A DNA stretch of 62,600 nucleotides from an uncultured Senegalimassilia sp. (GTDB lineage: Bacteria; Actinomycetota; Coriobacteriia; Coriobacteriales; Eggerthellaceae), in contig NZ_CAKUAT010000017.1 of NCBI RefSeq assembly GCF_934636665.1, positions 1 through 62,600 on the forward strand, written 5' to 3'. The position numbers and the translations under genes are program-made. Of this stretch, positions 52,775 to 61,578 are shown one piece after another. The notes beneath the pieces are model-generated. The model did not search any database, was not told the origin of the DNA, and saw nothing but the letters and a program-made list of their open reading frames with translations. The first letter of the stretch is position 1; every line of letters starts with the position of its first letter.

Positions 52775-52820
52775 TGTGCGCCAAAGTGTGCGCCATGCTG
52801 CGGGCCAAATGCGGGCCAAA
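52775..52820. repeat. Four tandem 11-12-bp units after tRNA-Gly
   Basis: Units are TGTGCGCCAAAG, TGTGCGCCATGC, TGCGGGCCAAA and TGCGGGCCAAA, end to end. Such arrays next to tRNA 3' ends can mark old attachment sites or the end of a tRNA-targeting integrase gene. On the minus strand they would encode a Trp/Arg/Thr-rich or Ala/His-rich tail; nothing definite. Confidence 0.55.
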
Positions 52821-53026
52821 TCCGAAAGAAACTTCAAACCTTGCTGTGCGGGGAGCTGTTTGCGAGCCCCCTGTCTTCTCAGCCGTTCATCAGCTTGCAA
52901 GTGCGCGAGCGCACGTTCAAAAGCAATTGCAAATAGACCTGCGATTTTGCTGCGCGTAGACGATCGCTGCGTTGCGTTGTTGACGATATCGTAGCAATAG
53001 CAGATTGCATCGTCCTTATTGCCCGA
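52821..53026. other. Spacer between tRNA-Gly and tRNA-Arg
   Basis: No convincing gene. A minus-strand open frame (to 53101) ends 9 bases past tRNA-Gly and runs into the tRNA-Arg gene, so it is not a real CDS as it stands. It could hold decayed integrase sequence, but I see no catalytic motif. Confidence 0.4.
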
Positions 53027-53061
53027 AAGAAAAAGCCGGAGGCGGCAAATCGCGCTCCGGC
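53027..53061 (-). terminator. Terminator of tRNA-Arg
   Basis: On the minus strand a 7-bp stem (53061-53055 with 53041-53035) is followed by TTTTTC. It lies 10 bases after the 3' end of tRNA-Arg. Confidence 0.75.
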
Positions 53062-53071
53062 CAGAAAATCC

Positions 53072-53147
53072 TGGCGCGCCCAGCAGGACTCGAACCTGCA
53101 ACCGTCGGATTAGAAGTCCGATGCTCTATCCGTTGAGCCATGGGCGC
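53072..53147 (-). tRNA. tRNA-Arg (anticodon TCT)
   Basis: A 76-nt cloverleaf on the minus strand. Acceptor GCGCCCA pairs with TGGGCGC; the anticodon arm TCGGA-CTTCTAA-TCCGA gives TCT; the T-loop is TTCGAGT; discriminator G and CCA are encoded. Confidence 0.95.
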
Positions 53148-53840
53148 ACAAAACGCAGCTATTATACCGCAAACACGCGAAAACACGTAAGCTTGCATCA
53201 TGTTGAGATGAAACAATCCGTATCGGTTCAAAACCATTCGACGTCAGAAAAGAGCTGATTGAGGAACCCGGCAAATCTGACATGTAATGCACCTTCACGC
53301 ATTGAACCCCTATGCCCGCTGAATCAGTTGAACTAGCAAAAAAGCGGTAAGAAGCAAGCGGATTCGAGCAGTGTGGAAGAATCAACCTATAGCGTTATCG
53401 ACCGTAGCTTGGCCGGAAACGATACCAGTTATTGTGGCATAGCGGCTCTCTATCAATGCCCAACTGGATCATAAGCGTTTTAGCATCGAAATCGCATGAT
53501 GCATTATTTCCCATATTTATGCATAACTAGGGTTTCGAAAGAAAACGTCTATGGGTCAGCATGGCTTCAAGTATGGTGCAGGAAAATTATGCAAGTGCAC
53601 AAGTAAACTATCGTGAACCAAAGAGAATGTGAAGGAAACGTGTAGAAACGCGATGGAAACAAACTCGAAAATTTATCGTTTTCGCAGGTCACCCTGAAAA
53701 TTCCGTTTTAAGAAATTTTGGTAGTTGCATTTCAATGTGAAGCATGAGAAGTTGGTTTTGCAGTCGGAACGCGCGGTGCGCAACGGGCGTTCCGCTTCTA
53801 AGAAGTCCGAAAATGCATAAAAGGCATAAGGAGGGTTTTC
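53148..53840. other. AT-rich leader region of the arc operon
   Basis: No supported gene lies in these 693 bases, which are clearly richer in A+T than the genes around them. They include the palindrome TTATGCATAA (53517-53526), with a related GATGCATTA just upstream and AATTATGCAAG near 53585. These resemble ArgR/AhrC half boxes (ATGCA-type), fitting arginine control of arcABC, but this is a by-eye match. AAGGAGGG sits before arcA. I could not fix a promoter. Confidence 0.4.
53161..53166 (-). promoter_or_regulatory. -10 element of tRNA-Arg
   Basis: A consensus TATAAT on the minus strand lies 13 bases before the tRNA 5' end. No clear -35 hexamer was found. Confidence 0.5.
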
Positions 53841-55058
53841 ATGGCAGGCGTAAACGTCAAGAGCGAAATCAAGCCCTTGAAGAAGGTTCTGTTGCATCGC
53901 CCTGGTAAAGAGCTGCTGAACCTCACGCCGAACACGCTCGAAGAGCTGCTGTTCGACGACATCCCGTTTCTGAAGGTCGCTCAGGCTGAGCATGATGCTT
54001 TTGCTCAGGCTCTTCGCGACAACGGCGTGGAGGTCGTGTATTTGGAGAACCTCATGGCCGAGGTGCTCGATGCCAATCCGGCTCTGCGTGAGCAGTTCCT
54101 GAAGCAGTTCATCGAAGAGGCCGGTATCCGTACCGAGCGTTATCAGAAGATTCTCTTCGATTATCTGAACGACAACTACAAGACCAACATCGACTTGGTT
54201 CTGAAGTGCATGGAGGGTGTCAACCTCACCGAGCTGCACACCGACAAGTCCAACTCCCTGGTTGACCTGGTTTCCGAGTCCTCCAAGATGGTCATTGCCC
54301 CGATGCCGAACCTGTACTTCACCCGCGACCCGTTCGCGATGATCGGCAACGGCGTTTCCATCAACCGTATGTACGCTGTCACGCGTAACCGCGAGACCAT
54401 CTTCGCTGAGTATATCTTCACGCATCATCCCGATTTCAAGGATGTGCCGCAGTACTACAGCCGTTACAGCGCATTCCACATTGAGGGCGGCGATATCCTC
54501 AACATCAACGAGCATACGCTGGCCATCGGCATCTCCCAGCGCACCGAGCCGGACGCAATCGACGAGATCGCCCACAACATCTTCAAGGACGAGACCTCGC
54601 CGGTCGACACCATCCTGGCGTTCAACATCCCGAACAACCGTGCAATGATGCACCTTGACACCGTGTTCACCCAGATCGATGTTGACAAGTTCACCATCCA
54701 TCCCGGTATCATGGGCCCGCTGACCGTGTTCGAGATCACCCCCGAGGGCGAGGGTATCAAGGTCAAGGAGACCTCCGGCACCCTCGAGGAAGTTCTCGAG
54801 AAGTACGTGGGCATGCCTGTCACCCTTATTCCTTGCGCTGGTGGCGATCGTATCGCTGCAGAGCGCGAGCAGTGGAACGACGGCTCCAACACGCTGTGCA
54901 TCGCTCCTGGTCGCGTGGTTGTTTACGAGCGCAACGACGTCACGAACGCGCTGCTGCGCAAGAACAACATCGATGCGATCGAGATTCCCTCTGCAGAGCT
55001 TTCCCGCGGCCGTGGCGGCCCGCGCTGCATGAGCATGCCGATCTGGCGCGAGGACTAG
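53841..55058 (+). CDS. arcA: Arginine deiminase
   Basis: A 405-residue enzyme converting arginine to citrulline and ammonia, the first step of the arginine deiminase pathway. NLYFTRDPFAMIGNG, FHIEGGDIL (catalytic His and Glu context) and the C-terminal GRGGPRCMSMPI with the nucleophilic Cys are diagnostic. The gene uses many U-ending codons (GCT, GGT, CGT) compared with left-hand neighbours, in keeping with high expression. AAGGAGGG lies seven bases before the ATG. It heads arcA-arcB-arcC. Confidence 0.97.
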   Translation: MAGVNVKSEIKPLKKVLLHRPGKELLNLTPNTLEELLFDDIPFLKVAQAEHDAFAQALRDNGVEVVYLENLMAEVLDANPALREQFLKQFIEEAGIRTERYQKILFDYLNDNYKTNIDLVLKCMEGVNLTELHTDKSNSLVDLVSESSKMVIAPMPNLYFTRDPFAMIGNGVSINRMYAVTRNRETIFAEYIFTHHPDFKDVPQYYSRYSAFHIEGGDILNINEHTLAIGISQRTEPDAIDEIAHNIFKDETSPVDTILAFNIPNNRAMMHLDTVFTQIDVDKFTIHPGIMGPLTVFEITPEGEGIKVKETSGTLEEVLEKYVGMPVTLIPCAGGDRIAAEREQWNDGSNTLCIAPGRVVVYERNDVTNALLRKNNIDAIEIPSAELSRGRGGPRCMSMPIWRED

Positions 55059-55110
55059 ATTTCTCGCTGCGCAGAGCGCATAATCGCCGTATCCCTTTTG
55101 GGGTGCGCAT

Positions 55111-55169
55111 CCTGAGAAATCAGGAACCCTTGTTAGGTTTTTCCCGGAACGTGCGAAAGCGCGTTCCGG
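55111..55169 (+). other. Two RNA hairpins in the arcA-arcB spacer
   Basis: CCTGA-GAAA-TCAGG (55111-55124) and a long stem CCGGAACG-T-GC-GAAA-GC-G-CGTTCCGG (55144-55169) both close on GAAA tetraloops. They lie between arcA and arcB without a T-tract for the stronger one. They look like processing or stabilising elements that could set unequal expression of the arc genes. Confidence 0.55.
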
Positions 55170-55244
55170 TAGAAACAGCAGGCTGAAACTTGGCGCGGCC
55201 TGCATTAATAAGTTCTTGTTAACTTGCTATCGAAAGGAATTACC

Positions 55245-56240
55245 ATGCCTGTAAGCCTGAGCGGTCGTCATTTCCTGCGTCTCCTGGACTTCTCCACCGA
55301 GGAGATCGAGTACCTGCTGAAGCTTTCCAAGAACTTCAAGGACATGAAGCGTGCTGGCGTGCCGCATCGCTACCTTGAGGGCAAGAACATCGTGCTGCTG
55401 TTCCAGAAGACCTCCACGCGTACCCGTTGCGCATTTGAGGTTGGCGCTATGGACCTGGGCATGGGCGTGACCTACCTGGATCCCAACAGCTCCCAGATGG
55501 GCAAGAAGGAGTCCATCGAGGACACCGCTCGCGTGCTCGGCCGCTTCTATGACGGCATCGAGTTCCGCGGCTTTGCTCAGACCGACGTCGAGGATCTGGC
55601 TGCCAACGCTGGCGTGCCGGTTTGGAACGGCCTGACCACCGAGTGGCATCCCACCCAGATGCTGGCTGACGTTCTCACCATGCAGGAGAACTTCAACTAC
55701 GATCTGAAGGGCCGCACCGTGGTCTTCATGGCTGACGCCGCCAACAACGTTGCCCGTTCCATGATGGTTGTTTGCGCCAAGCTCGGCATGAACTTCGTCG
55801 CTTGCGCCCCCGAGACCAACTGGCCCGAGGCTGAGCTGGTCGAGGAGTGCCGTGCCATCGCCGCTGAGCATGGTGCCACCGTCAAGCTGACCGCTGACGT
55901 GAAGGAAGGCTGCACCGACGCCGACGTCATCTACGCTGACGTGTGGGTGTCCATGGGCGAGCCCGACGAGGTCTGGGGCGAGCGCATCAAGAACCTCGAG
56001 CCCTACCGCGTGACCAAGGAGGTCATGGGCTACGCTAAGAAGGACGCTATCTTCCTGCACTGCCTGCCCAGCTTCCATGACACCAACACCACCATCGGTG
56101 CCCAGAAGGCCGAGCAGTTCGGCATCACCGAGATGGAGGTTGCTGACGACGTCTTCGAGTCCAAGCAGTCCAAGGTCTTCGACGAGGCCGAGAACCGCAT
56201 GCACACCATCAAGGCTGTCATGTACGCAACCCTGAGCTAA
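55245..56240 (+). CDS. arcB: Catabolic ornithine carbamoyltransferase
   Basis: A 331-residue carbamoyltransferase that phosphorolyses citrulline to ornithine and carbamoyl phosphate in the deiminase pathway. FQKTSTRTRCAFEVGAMDLG (carbamoyl phosphate site), NGLTTEWHPTQMLAD and FLHCLPSFHD (ornithine-binding loop) are typical. The ATG at 55245 (MPVSLSGRHF) follows AAAGGA; the frame extends 21 bases further but no SD supports that. The catabolic rather than anabolic role is inferred from its arc neighbours. Confidence 0.96.
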   Translation: MPVSLSGRHFLRLLDFSTEEIEYLLKLSKNFKDMKRAGVPHRYLEGKNIVLLFQKTSTRTRCAFEVGAMDLGMGVTYLDPNSSQMGKKESIEDTARVLGRFYDGIEFRGFAQTDVEDLAANAGVPVWNGLTTEWHPTQMLADVLTMQENFNYDLKGRTVVFMADAANNVARSMMVVCAKLGMNFVACAPETNWPEAELVEECRAIAAEHGATVKLTADVKEGCTDADVIYADVWVSMGEPDEVWGERIKNLEPYRVTKEVMGYAKKDAIFLHCLPSFHDTNTTIGAQKAEQFGITEMEVADDVFESKQSKVFDEAENRMHTIKAVMYATLS

Positions 56241-56261
56241 GTCTCTAGGTTCCAAACTCAC

Positions 56262-56290
56262 CGTTGCGCCGCCCCCGTGGCGGCGCAACG
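56262..56290 (+). other. Perfect 12-bp hairpin in the arcB-arcC spacer
   Basis: CGTTGCGCCGCC (56262-56273) pairs fully with 56279-56290, loop 5 nt. No T-tract follows. It may slow transcription or protect the arcAB 3' end. Confidence 0.55.
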
Positions 56291-56378
56291 AATTGCATCG
56301 AAATCCCTTGCCAACCTATGACGATTTTTCGTCCCATTTCAATGGGTTGGTTTTTTTATTCCTAAAAAGGAGGCAATC

Positions 56379-57332
56379 ATGCCCTACGCAAAAGGTGACG
56401 GTCCTTCCGTAGTCATCGCCCTCGGCGGCAACGCCCTCGGCAACAGCCCGCAGGAGCAGCTCGAGCTGGTGAAGAACACCGCAAAGCACATCGTCGACAT
56501 GATCGCCGATGGCGTGAACGTCGTCGTCTCCCACGGCAACGGCCCCCAGGTCGGCATGATCAACAACGCTTTCGCCTACGCCGCCGCCAACGACGGCAAG
56601 ACCCCGGAGATGCCTTTCCCCGAGGCCGGCGCAATGTCCCAGGGCTACATCGGCTATCAGCTGTCCCAGGCCATCCTGAACGACCTGAAGTCCCGCGGCA
56701 TCATGCGTTCCGTCGCCAACGTCATCACCCAGACCGTCGTGAATCCCGAGGATCCGGCGTTCCAGAACCCCACCAAGCCCGTCGGCGCCTTCATGACCGA
56801 GGAAGAGGCCAAGGCCAAGGCTGCTGAGACCGGCTGGACCTTCAAGGAAGACGCTGGCCGCGGTTGGCGTCAGGTCGTCGCTTCCCCGAAGCCCGAGCGC
56901 ATCGTCGAGTTCGACGCCGTGAAGGATCTTATGGACAACGGCTACATCGTCGTTTCCACCGGTGGCGGTGGCGTGCCGGTCTTCGAGACCGAGAACGGCT
57001 ACGAGGGCGTGCCCGCCGTCATCGACAAGGACCGCTCCTCCGCTAAGCTGGCCGCCGACTTCGGCGCCGACATGCTGGTCATCCTGACCGCCGTCGAGAA
57101 GGTCTGCATCAACTTCAACAAGCCCGACCAGGAAGAGCTCTCCACGATGACCGTGGCCGAGGCTCGCGAGTACATCGCCCAGGGCCAGTTCGCCCCCGGC
57201 TCCATGCTGCCCAAGGTCGAGGCTTGCATCGAGTACGTCGAGGCTTTCCCGCAGGGCAAGGCTCTCATCACCTCCCTCGAGTGCGCCGCTGCCGGCCTCG
57301 AGGGCAAGACGGGCACCGTCATCACCGCTTAA
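56379..57332 (+). CDS. arcC: Carbamate kinase
   Basis: A 317-residue amino-acid-kinase-fold enzyme that makes ATP from carbamoyl phosphate and ADP, the energy-yielding last step of arginine fermentation. VIALGGNALG, SHGNGPQVGM, SQGYIGYQL, STGGGGVPV and VIDKDRSSAKLAADFGAD are the family motifs. AAAAGGAGG precedes the ATG. No arcD arginine/ornithine antiporter follows; the next gene is argS behind a terminator. Confidence 0.96.
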   Translation: MPYAKGDGPSVVIALGGNALGNSPQEQLELVKNTAKHIVDMIADGVNVVVSHGNGPQVGMINNAFAYAAANDGKTPEMPFPEAGAMSQGYIGYQLSQAILNDLKSRGIMRSVANVITQTVVNPEDPAFQNPTKPVGAFMTEEEAKAKAAETGWTFKEDAGRGWRQVVASPKPERIVEFDAVKDLMDNGYIVVSTGGGGVPVFETENGYEGVPAVIDKDRSSAKLAADFGADMLVILTAVEKVCINFNKPDQEELSTMTVAEAREYIAQGQFAPGSMLPKVEACIEYVEAFPQGKALITSLECAAAGLEGKTGTVITA

Positions 57333-57608
57333 TTTGATGACTGGCTACGTTTGCTGATCCTTCCCATGATCGTGTTTGCATGATCACGGTGCAGCAAACG
57401 ATGAGAACGAACGATGATGATTCTGGTTAGCGTGCGACTTGCGTTCTGATTGCATCTTCGATCGTTTTCTGTCCGCTGGTTTCGTTTGTTTGCTCATCAC
57501 GAACGAAAACCTAAACAATTGCTTACTCGCGACAGTGCGTGCGCATGCCCTGTCGCACCTCCTAAAGCCTTTGCCTTTGTTCAAGATTTGATCTTTGGGC
57601 AAGGCCCG

Positions 57609-57640
57609 AAAGCTCCCTCGCATATGCGGGGGAGCTTTTG
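57609..57640 (+). terminator. Terminator of arcABC
   Basis: A 10-bp stem (57612-57621 with 57626-57635, one G-T pair, loop ATAT) is followed by TTTTGGTTTT. It lies nearly 280 bases past arcC. Confidence 0.75.
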
Positions 57641-57695
57641 GTTTTCGGTTTACCGTGTTGCCTGGCGACTGTATCTCGGATTGTTGGGGCAAGCA

Positions 57696-57733
57696 TGGTA
57701 AGATGCAGAACTATGTATTGGGTGCTAGCTTAA
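57696..57733 (+). promoter_or_regulatory. argS extended -10 and six-codon upstream frame
   Basis: TGG-TAAGAT (57696-57704) is an extended -10. Eight bases on, ATG starts a frame MYWVLA ending at TAA 57731-57733, whose stop overlaps the AAGGAAG SD of argS. The mini frame would itself be nearly leaderless. Translation of it is a guess. Confidence 0.35.
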
Positions 57734-57748
57734 GGAAGTTTTATCAAC

Positions 57749-59461
57749 ATGCAAATTCGCGAAGAACTGGAAAACCTCATTGCGGCTTCTATTGCCGCTG
57801 CTTGTGACGACGCAACGCTGGAGCTGGCCGAGCGTCCTGCTCCGGCACTTGAGCGTCCTCGCGACCTATCCAATGGCGATTGGGCTTCGACCGTTGCCAT
57901 GCGTACGGCAAAGCTGGCCCACAAAAATCCGCGCGAGATTGCGCAGATCATCGTTGATCATCTGCCCGAAAACAACATGATTGCGTCCGTAGAGATCGCA
58001 GGTCCTGGTTTCATCAACATCAAATTGGCGCCTTCCGCGTTCCAATCGGTTGCAGCTCGCGTGCGTGCGGAGCGTTTCGACTTCGGCAAGGGTACGTTGC
58101 CTGAAGGCACTCCTCGCAACGTCAACCTTGAGTATGTGTCTGCCAATCCCACGGGTCCGATGCATGTCGGCCATGGCCGCTGGGCAACGCTCGGCGATGC
58201 CATTGCTCGTGTGATGCGTCATGCCGGTTATCAGGTTTCCGAGGAGTATTACATCAACGACCATGGCGTTCAGATGGACGTCTTCGGCAATTCCGTTTCT
58301 GTCCGCTACATGCAGCTGCTGGGCCATGATGTCGAGATGCCCGAGAAGTGCTACGGCGGCGGCTATGTTAAGGATATCGCCCAGGGCATCATCGATCGCG
58401 ATGGCAACAAGTGGGAGAGCGTCAGCGATCAAGAACGTATGGAGGCTTTCCGCGAAATCGCTTATCAGGAAATGCTCGATCTTGCCCGCGAAACGCTTAC
58501 CGGCTTTGGTACCACGTTCGATACGTGGTTCAGCGAGCGTAGCCTGTATGAAACCGATGAGAGCGGCACCTCTCCGGTTTCCCGTTCGTTGCAGATCATG
58601 AACGAGAAGGGCTATCTGTATGACAAGGACGGCGCTACTTGGTTCCGTTCCACCGACTTCGGCGACGACAAGGACCGCGTGCTGTTGAAGGAAAACGGTG
58701 AGTACACGTATTTCATGTCTGATGTGGCTTACCACTATAACAAGATGCAGCGCGGCTTCGATCACCTGATCGATCTGTGGGGCGCTGATCACCACGGCTA
58801 TATTCGCCGCTGCGAGGCTATGCTTGCCGCCTGGGGTTATCCGGGTGCGCTTGAAGTCGTGCTGGGGCAGCTGGTCAACCTGTTCCGCGATGGTGAAGCG
58901 GTTCGCATGTCCAAGCGTACGGGCGAGATGGTCACCTTTGCCGAGCTCATCGATGAAGTCGGCGTGGATGCAACGCGTTTCCTGATGCTCTCGCGTTCTT
59001 CCGATCAGCCTATCGACTTCGATATCGAGGTTGCTAAGAAGAAGGATAACTCTAACCCGGTGTACTATGTGCAGTACGCTCATGCGCGCATTTGCTCCGT
59101 GCTGCGTAAGGCTGCTGGTGAAGGCGCTGAGTCGCTTTCCGCCGATGAACTTGCTGCAAAGGTTATCCCTGCCGATGTCGACCTCAGCGTTCTCACGCAT
59201 GAGTCCGAAATCGCCCTTATGCGCAAGATGGATGACTTTGGTGAACTTGTGGCCCTGGCGGCACGTGATCGCGCTCCGTTCCGCTTGACGCATTATGCGC
59301 AGGAGCTTGCCGGATTGTTCCACCAGTTCTATACCAATTGCCATATCGTCGGCGAAGAGCCCGCCATTCAGAACGCCCGTTTGGCCCTTGCTGACGCAAC
59401 GCGTACGGTGTTGGCCCTGACGCTTGATCTTATCGGCGTTTCTGCTCCTGAGCGCATGTAA
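57749..59461 (+). CDS. argS: Arginyl-tRNA synthetase
   Basis: A 570-residue class-I synthetase that charges tRNA-Arg. The HIGH motif is HVGH in ANPTGPMHVGHGRWATLGD, the KMSKS-like loop is RMSKRTGEMV, and the N-terminal Add1 domain and C-terminal DALR anticodon-binding domain (LTHYAQELAGLFHQFYTNC) are present. AAGGAAG lies upstream. Its place after arcABC links arginine breakdown and arginine charging spatially, though a terminator separates them. GC content is lower than in the left part of the window. Confidence 0.96.
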   Translation: MQIREELENLIAASIAAACDDATLELAERPAPALERPRDLSNGDWASTVAMRTAKLAHKNPREIAQIIVDHLPENNMIASVEIAGPGFINIKLAPSAFQSVAARVRAERFDFGKGTLPEGTPRNVNLEYVSANPTGPMHVGHGRWATLGDAIARVMRHAGYQVSEEYYINDHGVQMDVFGNSVSVRYMQLLGHDVEMPEKCYGGGYVKDIAQGIIDRDGNKWESVSDQERMEAFREIAYQEMLDLARETLTGFGTTFDTWFSERSLYETDESGTSPVSRSLQIMNEKGYLYDKDGATWFRSTDFGDDKDRVLLKENGEYTYFMSDVAYHYNKMQRGFDHLIDLWGADHHGYIRRCEAMLAAWGYPGALEVVLGQLVNLFRDGEAVRMSKRTGEMVTFAELIDEVGVDATRFLMLSRSSDQPIDFDIEVAKKKDNSNPVYYVQYAHARICSVLRKAAGEGAESLSADELAAKVIPADVDLSVLTHESEIALMRKMDDFGELVALAARDRAPFRLTHYAQELAGLFHQFYTNCHIVGEEPAIQNARLALADATRTVLALTLDLIGVSAPERM

Positions 59462-59487
59462 GTTCTCATTACGTTCTTCCGTTCAGT

Positions 59488-59520
59488 AAAATGGCCGCCC
59501 ATCTGGGCGGCCATTTTGTT
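59488..59520. terminator. Bidirectional terminator between argS and the antiporter gene
   Basis: AAAATGGCCGCCC (59488-59500) pairs fully with 59505-59517 around ATCT; A- and T-runs on each side let it stop both converging genes. Confidence 0.9.
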
Positions 59521-61578
59521 TTAAACGTTATCTTCCAAGTCCATTTGCATGAGATTGACGTTTTCTCGCAGACGCTTTGCCGCTACACGGGATAGCTCGC
59601 CATCGTCGTAGCGGGTCTGGATCTGCTCAAGCTCGATTTCCAGACCAAGTCGTTCGACGTCGGCGCTCTTATCTTGCGTTGTCGTGAACGTGGTGATGGA
59701 AGGGGCGGCAGCGCGCAGCGTTCTCAACAGACGCTGATATTCGATGAGCAGCTTCGAGATGTCCTCGGCATTGGCGGGGGAGTTTCCAGCCAGCTCCTCA
59801 TGAAGCTTGTCTACCACATGCTCGTAGCATTTGATTTGCAAGGCTCGCGTTGCTTGCGTGGTCTCGCTTAGTTCGGCTCCGGGAACCTTGTGGGCGATTT
59901 CCTGCAAGCTGCGTCGGCCGAACGTCCTCCATCGTATGAAATGCTGTCGAAGGTTGGCACGTACGGAGTGTTGATGCATGATCAGCTCCTCCATGCGTGC
60001 AAGGCGCATAAGGTACTGATATCCAGCGAAACGATCCACCTCATCGGCATCGATGAGGTTTTGCGCGAACTCGCGTTCCCAGGCCAGCGTGCGCAGGCGC
60101 AGTTTCATGTTCGGCTCATCTTCTATGCCATTGAGTTCTTTGATCCTTTTGATGCGGTCGTTGTACTGTCGCACGACGATCTGCGTTGCTGCGCGTGTTT
60201 CAGGCGTTTGACGTGCGGAAAGCTCCTCGATTACGACGCGGAGGATGTCGAGGTTCGCTTGGGCATCGCGTTCGAGCTGTTCGGTGTTATCGCGTTTCTT
60301 TTGGGGGGCCAAGATCGGAACCACGAAGGTTGCGAGCAAAAGCGTGACCACGATAACGCCGCATGCCAGGAACAGGATAAGCTGGCGTTGTGCGATTGCT
60401 TGCGGAAGGGTCAGGATCACCGCCAGGGTAACGGTGCCTTTCGGGCCTCCGAGCGTCATAATGGCGGCAGAATGCACGTCATGGGCAAGCGACTTGCGCG
60501 GCTCGGGCTCGATGTTCTTTTCCTTTGCAGCTTTCTCGTTGCGCTTTGCGACGTGTCGGTGGTGCACGCGCTCCATGAGCAGCACCCACACGAAACGGAC
60601 GGCGATAAGGATCAAGCTGATGGTCAGCACGTATATAAGCAGCGTCCAGTTCGAGATGGCCACGTTGTTCCAAGTGGTTTGCATGGCGCGTGGCAGCTGC
60701 GTTCCCAGCAACACGAACACGATGCCGTTGAGCGTGAAGGAGATGACGCGCCATACGCTGGTGGAGACGATGTTCAGACGAGACACCGAGGGGCCGGCGG
60801 TGCGGGGCGAGATGACGTTGACCAGGCCGGCGGCCACTACTGCCAAGATGCCGCTTCCGCCAAGCTGATCGGCTGCCAGAAACACGATGAACGGGGTGAA
60901 TACCTCGAACAGAACATGGAACGTGGTGTTTTCAAGCCCCCACGAGCGTACCAGGCGAACGATACCGTTGCCGATCACGCCGAGTATCAAGCCGAACGCG
61001 ATGCCGCCCACGAACTCCAGCAGGAATTCGCCGATGGCATGAGCGGGGGAGAAGGCGCCGGTCATGGCTGCGGCTATGGCGAATTGGAAGGCCACGATAC
61101 CCGATGCGTCGTTGATAAGCGATTCTCCTTTAAGGAGCGCTTTGCATCGCGGGCTGATGTCGGCGTCTTTTGATGCGGCCGATACGGCGATGGGGTCAGT
61201 CGGGCCAAGCGCCGCGCCCAACGCGAACGCCGCAGCAAGCGAGATGGAGGGGATCATCGCGTTCACGAAAAAGCCCACGGCAACGATGATCGCCAGGACC
61301 AATCCGATCGCCAACGACAGGATGGAGCGCCTGTTGCGCCACAATTCCGTCTTCTTGGCTTCTTTCGCCTCATGGAACAGCAGTGGGGCTATGAATAAAA
61401 CCAGGAATAGTTCTGATTCATCGAATAGCAGATCGATTTGGCGTCCTGCTACCACGGCGATGGCAAGGCCTAGGCCGATTTGGATAAGCGGCGATGATAC
61501 TTTAGGCACCAGCTGATCGATCACCGACGAGGCCAGAACAGCGGCGAGCATAAGCAATATAAGCAGGAATGTCTCCAT
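59521..61578 (-). CDS. CPA1-family Na+/H+ antiporter (NhaP-like)
   Basis: A 685-residue cation/proton antiporter. About 12 hydrophobic spans fill residues 1-420, with LGPTDPIAVSAASKD and KGESLINDASGIVAFQFA, the ion-binding Asp motifs of CPA1 exchangers. A predicted cytosolic helical tail of about 260 charged residues follows, longer than in minimal NhaP proteins and probably regulatory. It exports Na+ (or K+) in exchange for H+, which would aid pH control during ammonia-producing arginine fermentation; that link is inference. GGAG lies upstream of the ATG, and TACAAT (61614-61619, minus) is a likely -10. Confidence 0.92.
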   Translation of the reverse strand: METFLLILLMLAAVLASSVIDQLVPKVSSPLIQIGLGLAIAVVAGRQIDLLFDESELFLVLFIAPLLFHEAKEAKKTELWRNRRSILSLAIGLVLAIIVAVGFFVNAMIPSISLAAAFALGAALGPTDPIAVSAASKDADISPRCKALLKGESLINDASGIVAFQFAIAAAMTGAFSPAHAIGEFLLEFVGGIAFGLILGVIGNGIVRLVRSWGLENTTFHVLFEVFTPFIVFLAADQLGGSGILAVVAAGLVNVISPRTAGPSVSRLNIVSTSVWRVISFTLNGIVFVLLGTQLPRAMQTTWNNVAISNWTLLIYVLTISLILIAVRFVWVLLMERVHHRHVAKRNEKAAKEKNIEPEPRKSLAHDVHSAAIMTLGGPKGTVTLAVILTLPQAIAQRQLILFLACGVIVVTLLLATFVVPILAPQKKRDNTEQLERDAQANLDILRVVIEELSARQTPETRAATQIVVRQYNDRIKRIKELNGIEDEPNMKLRLRTLAWEREFAQNLIDADEVDRFAGYQYLMRLARMEELIMHQHSVRANLRQHFIRWRTFGRRSLQEIAHKVPGAELSETTQATRALQIKCYEHVVDKLHEELAGNSPANAEDISKLLIEYQRLLRTLRAAAPSITTFTTTQDKSADVERLGLEIELEQIQTRYDDGELSRVAAKRLRENVNLMQMDLEDNV

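Larger units (their letters stand above)
57333..57748. other. Spacer between arcC and argS
   Basis: No gene of normal size. It contains the arc terminator (57609-57640), an AT-rich part with runs like GAACGAACGATGATGATT (57405-57425), the argS promoter and a six-codon upstream frame. Confidence 0.5.

Noticed and set aside
52775..52820. CRISPR array
   Set aside because: Units are 11-12 bases, directly adjacent with no spacers, and no cas gene is present.
52739..53101. Minus-strand 120-codon frame between tRNA-Gly and tRNA-Arg
   Set aside because: Its start lies inside tRNA-Arg and its end includes a tRNA terminator; no integrase catalytic motif is visible, so it is reported only as a possible scar.
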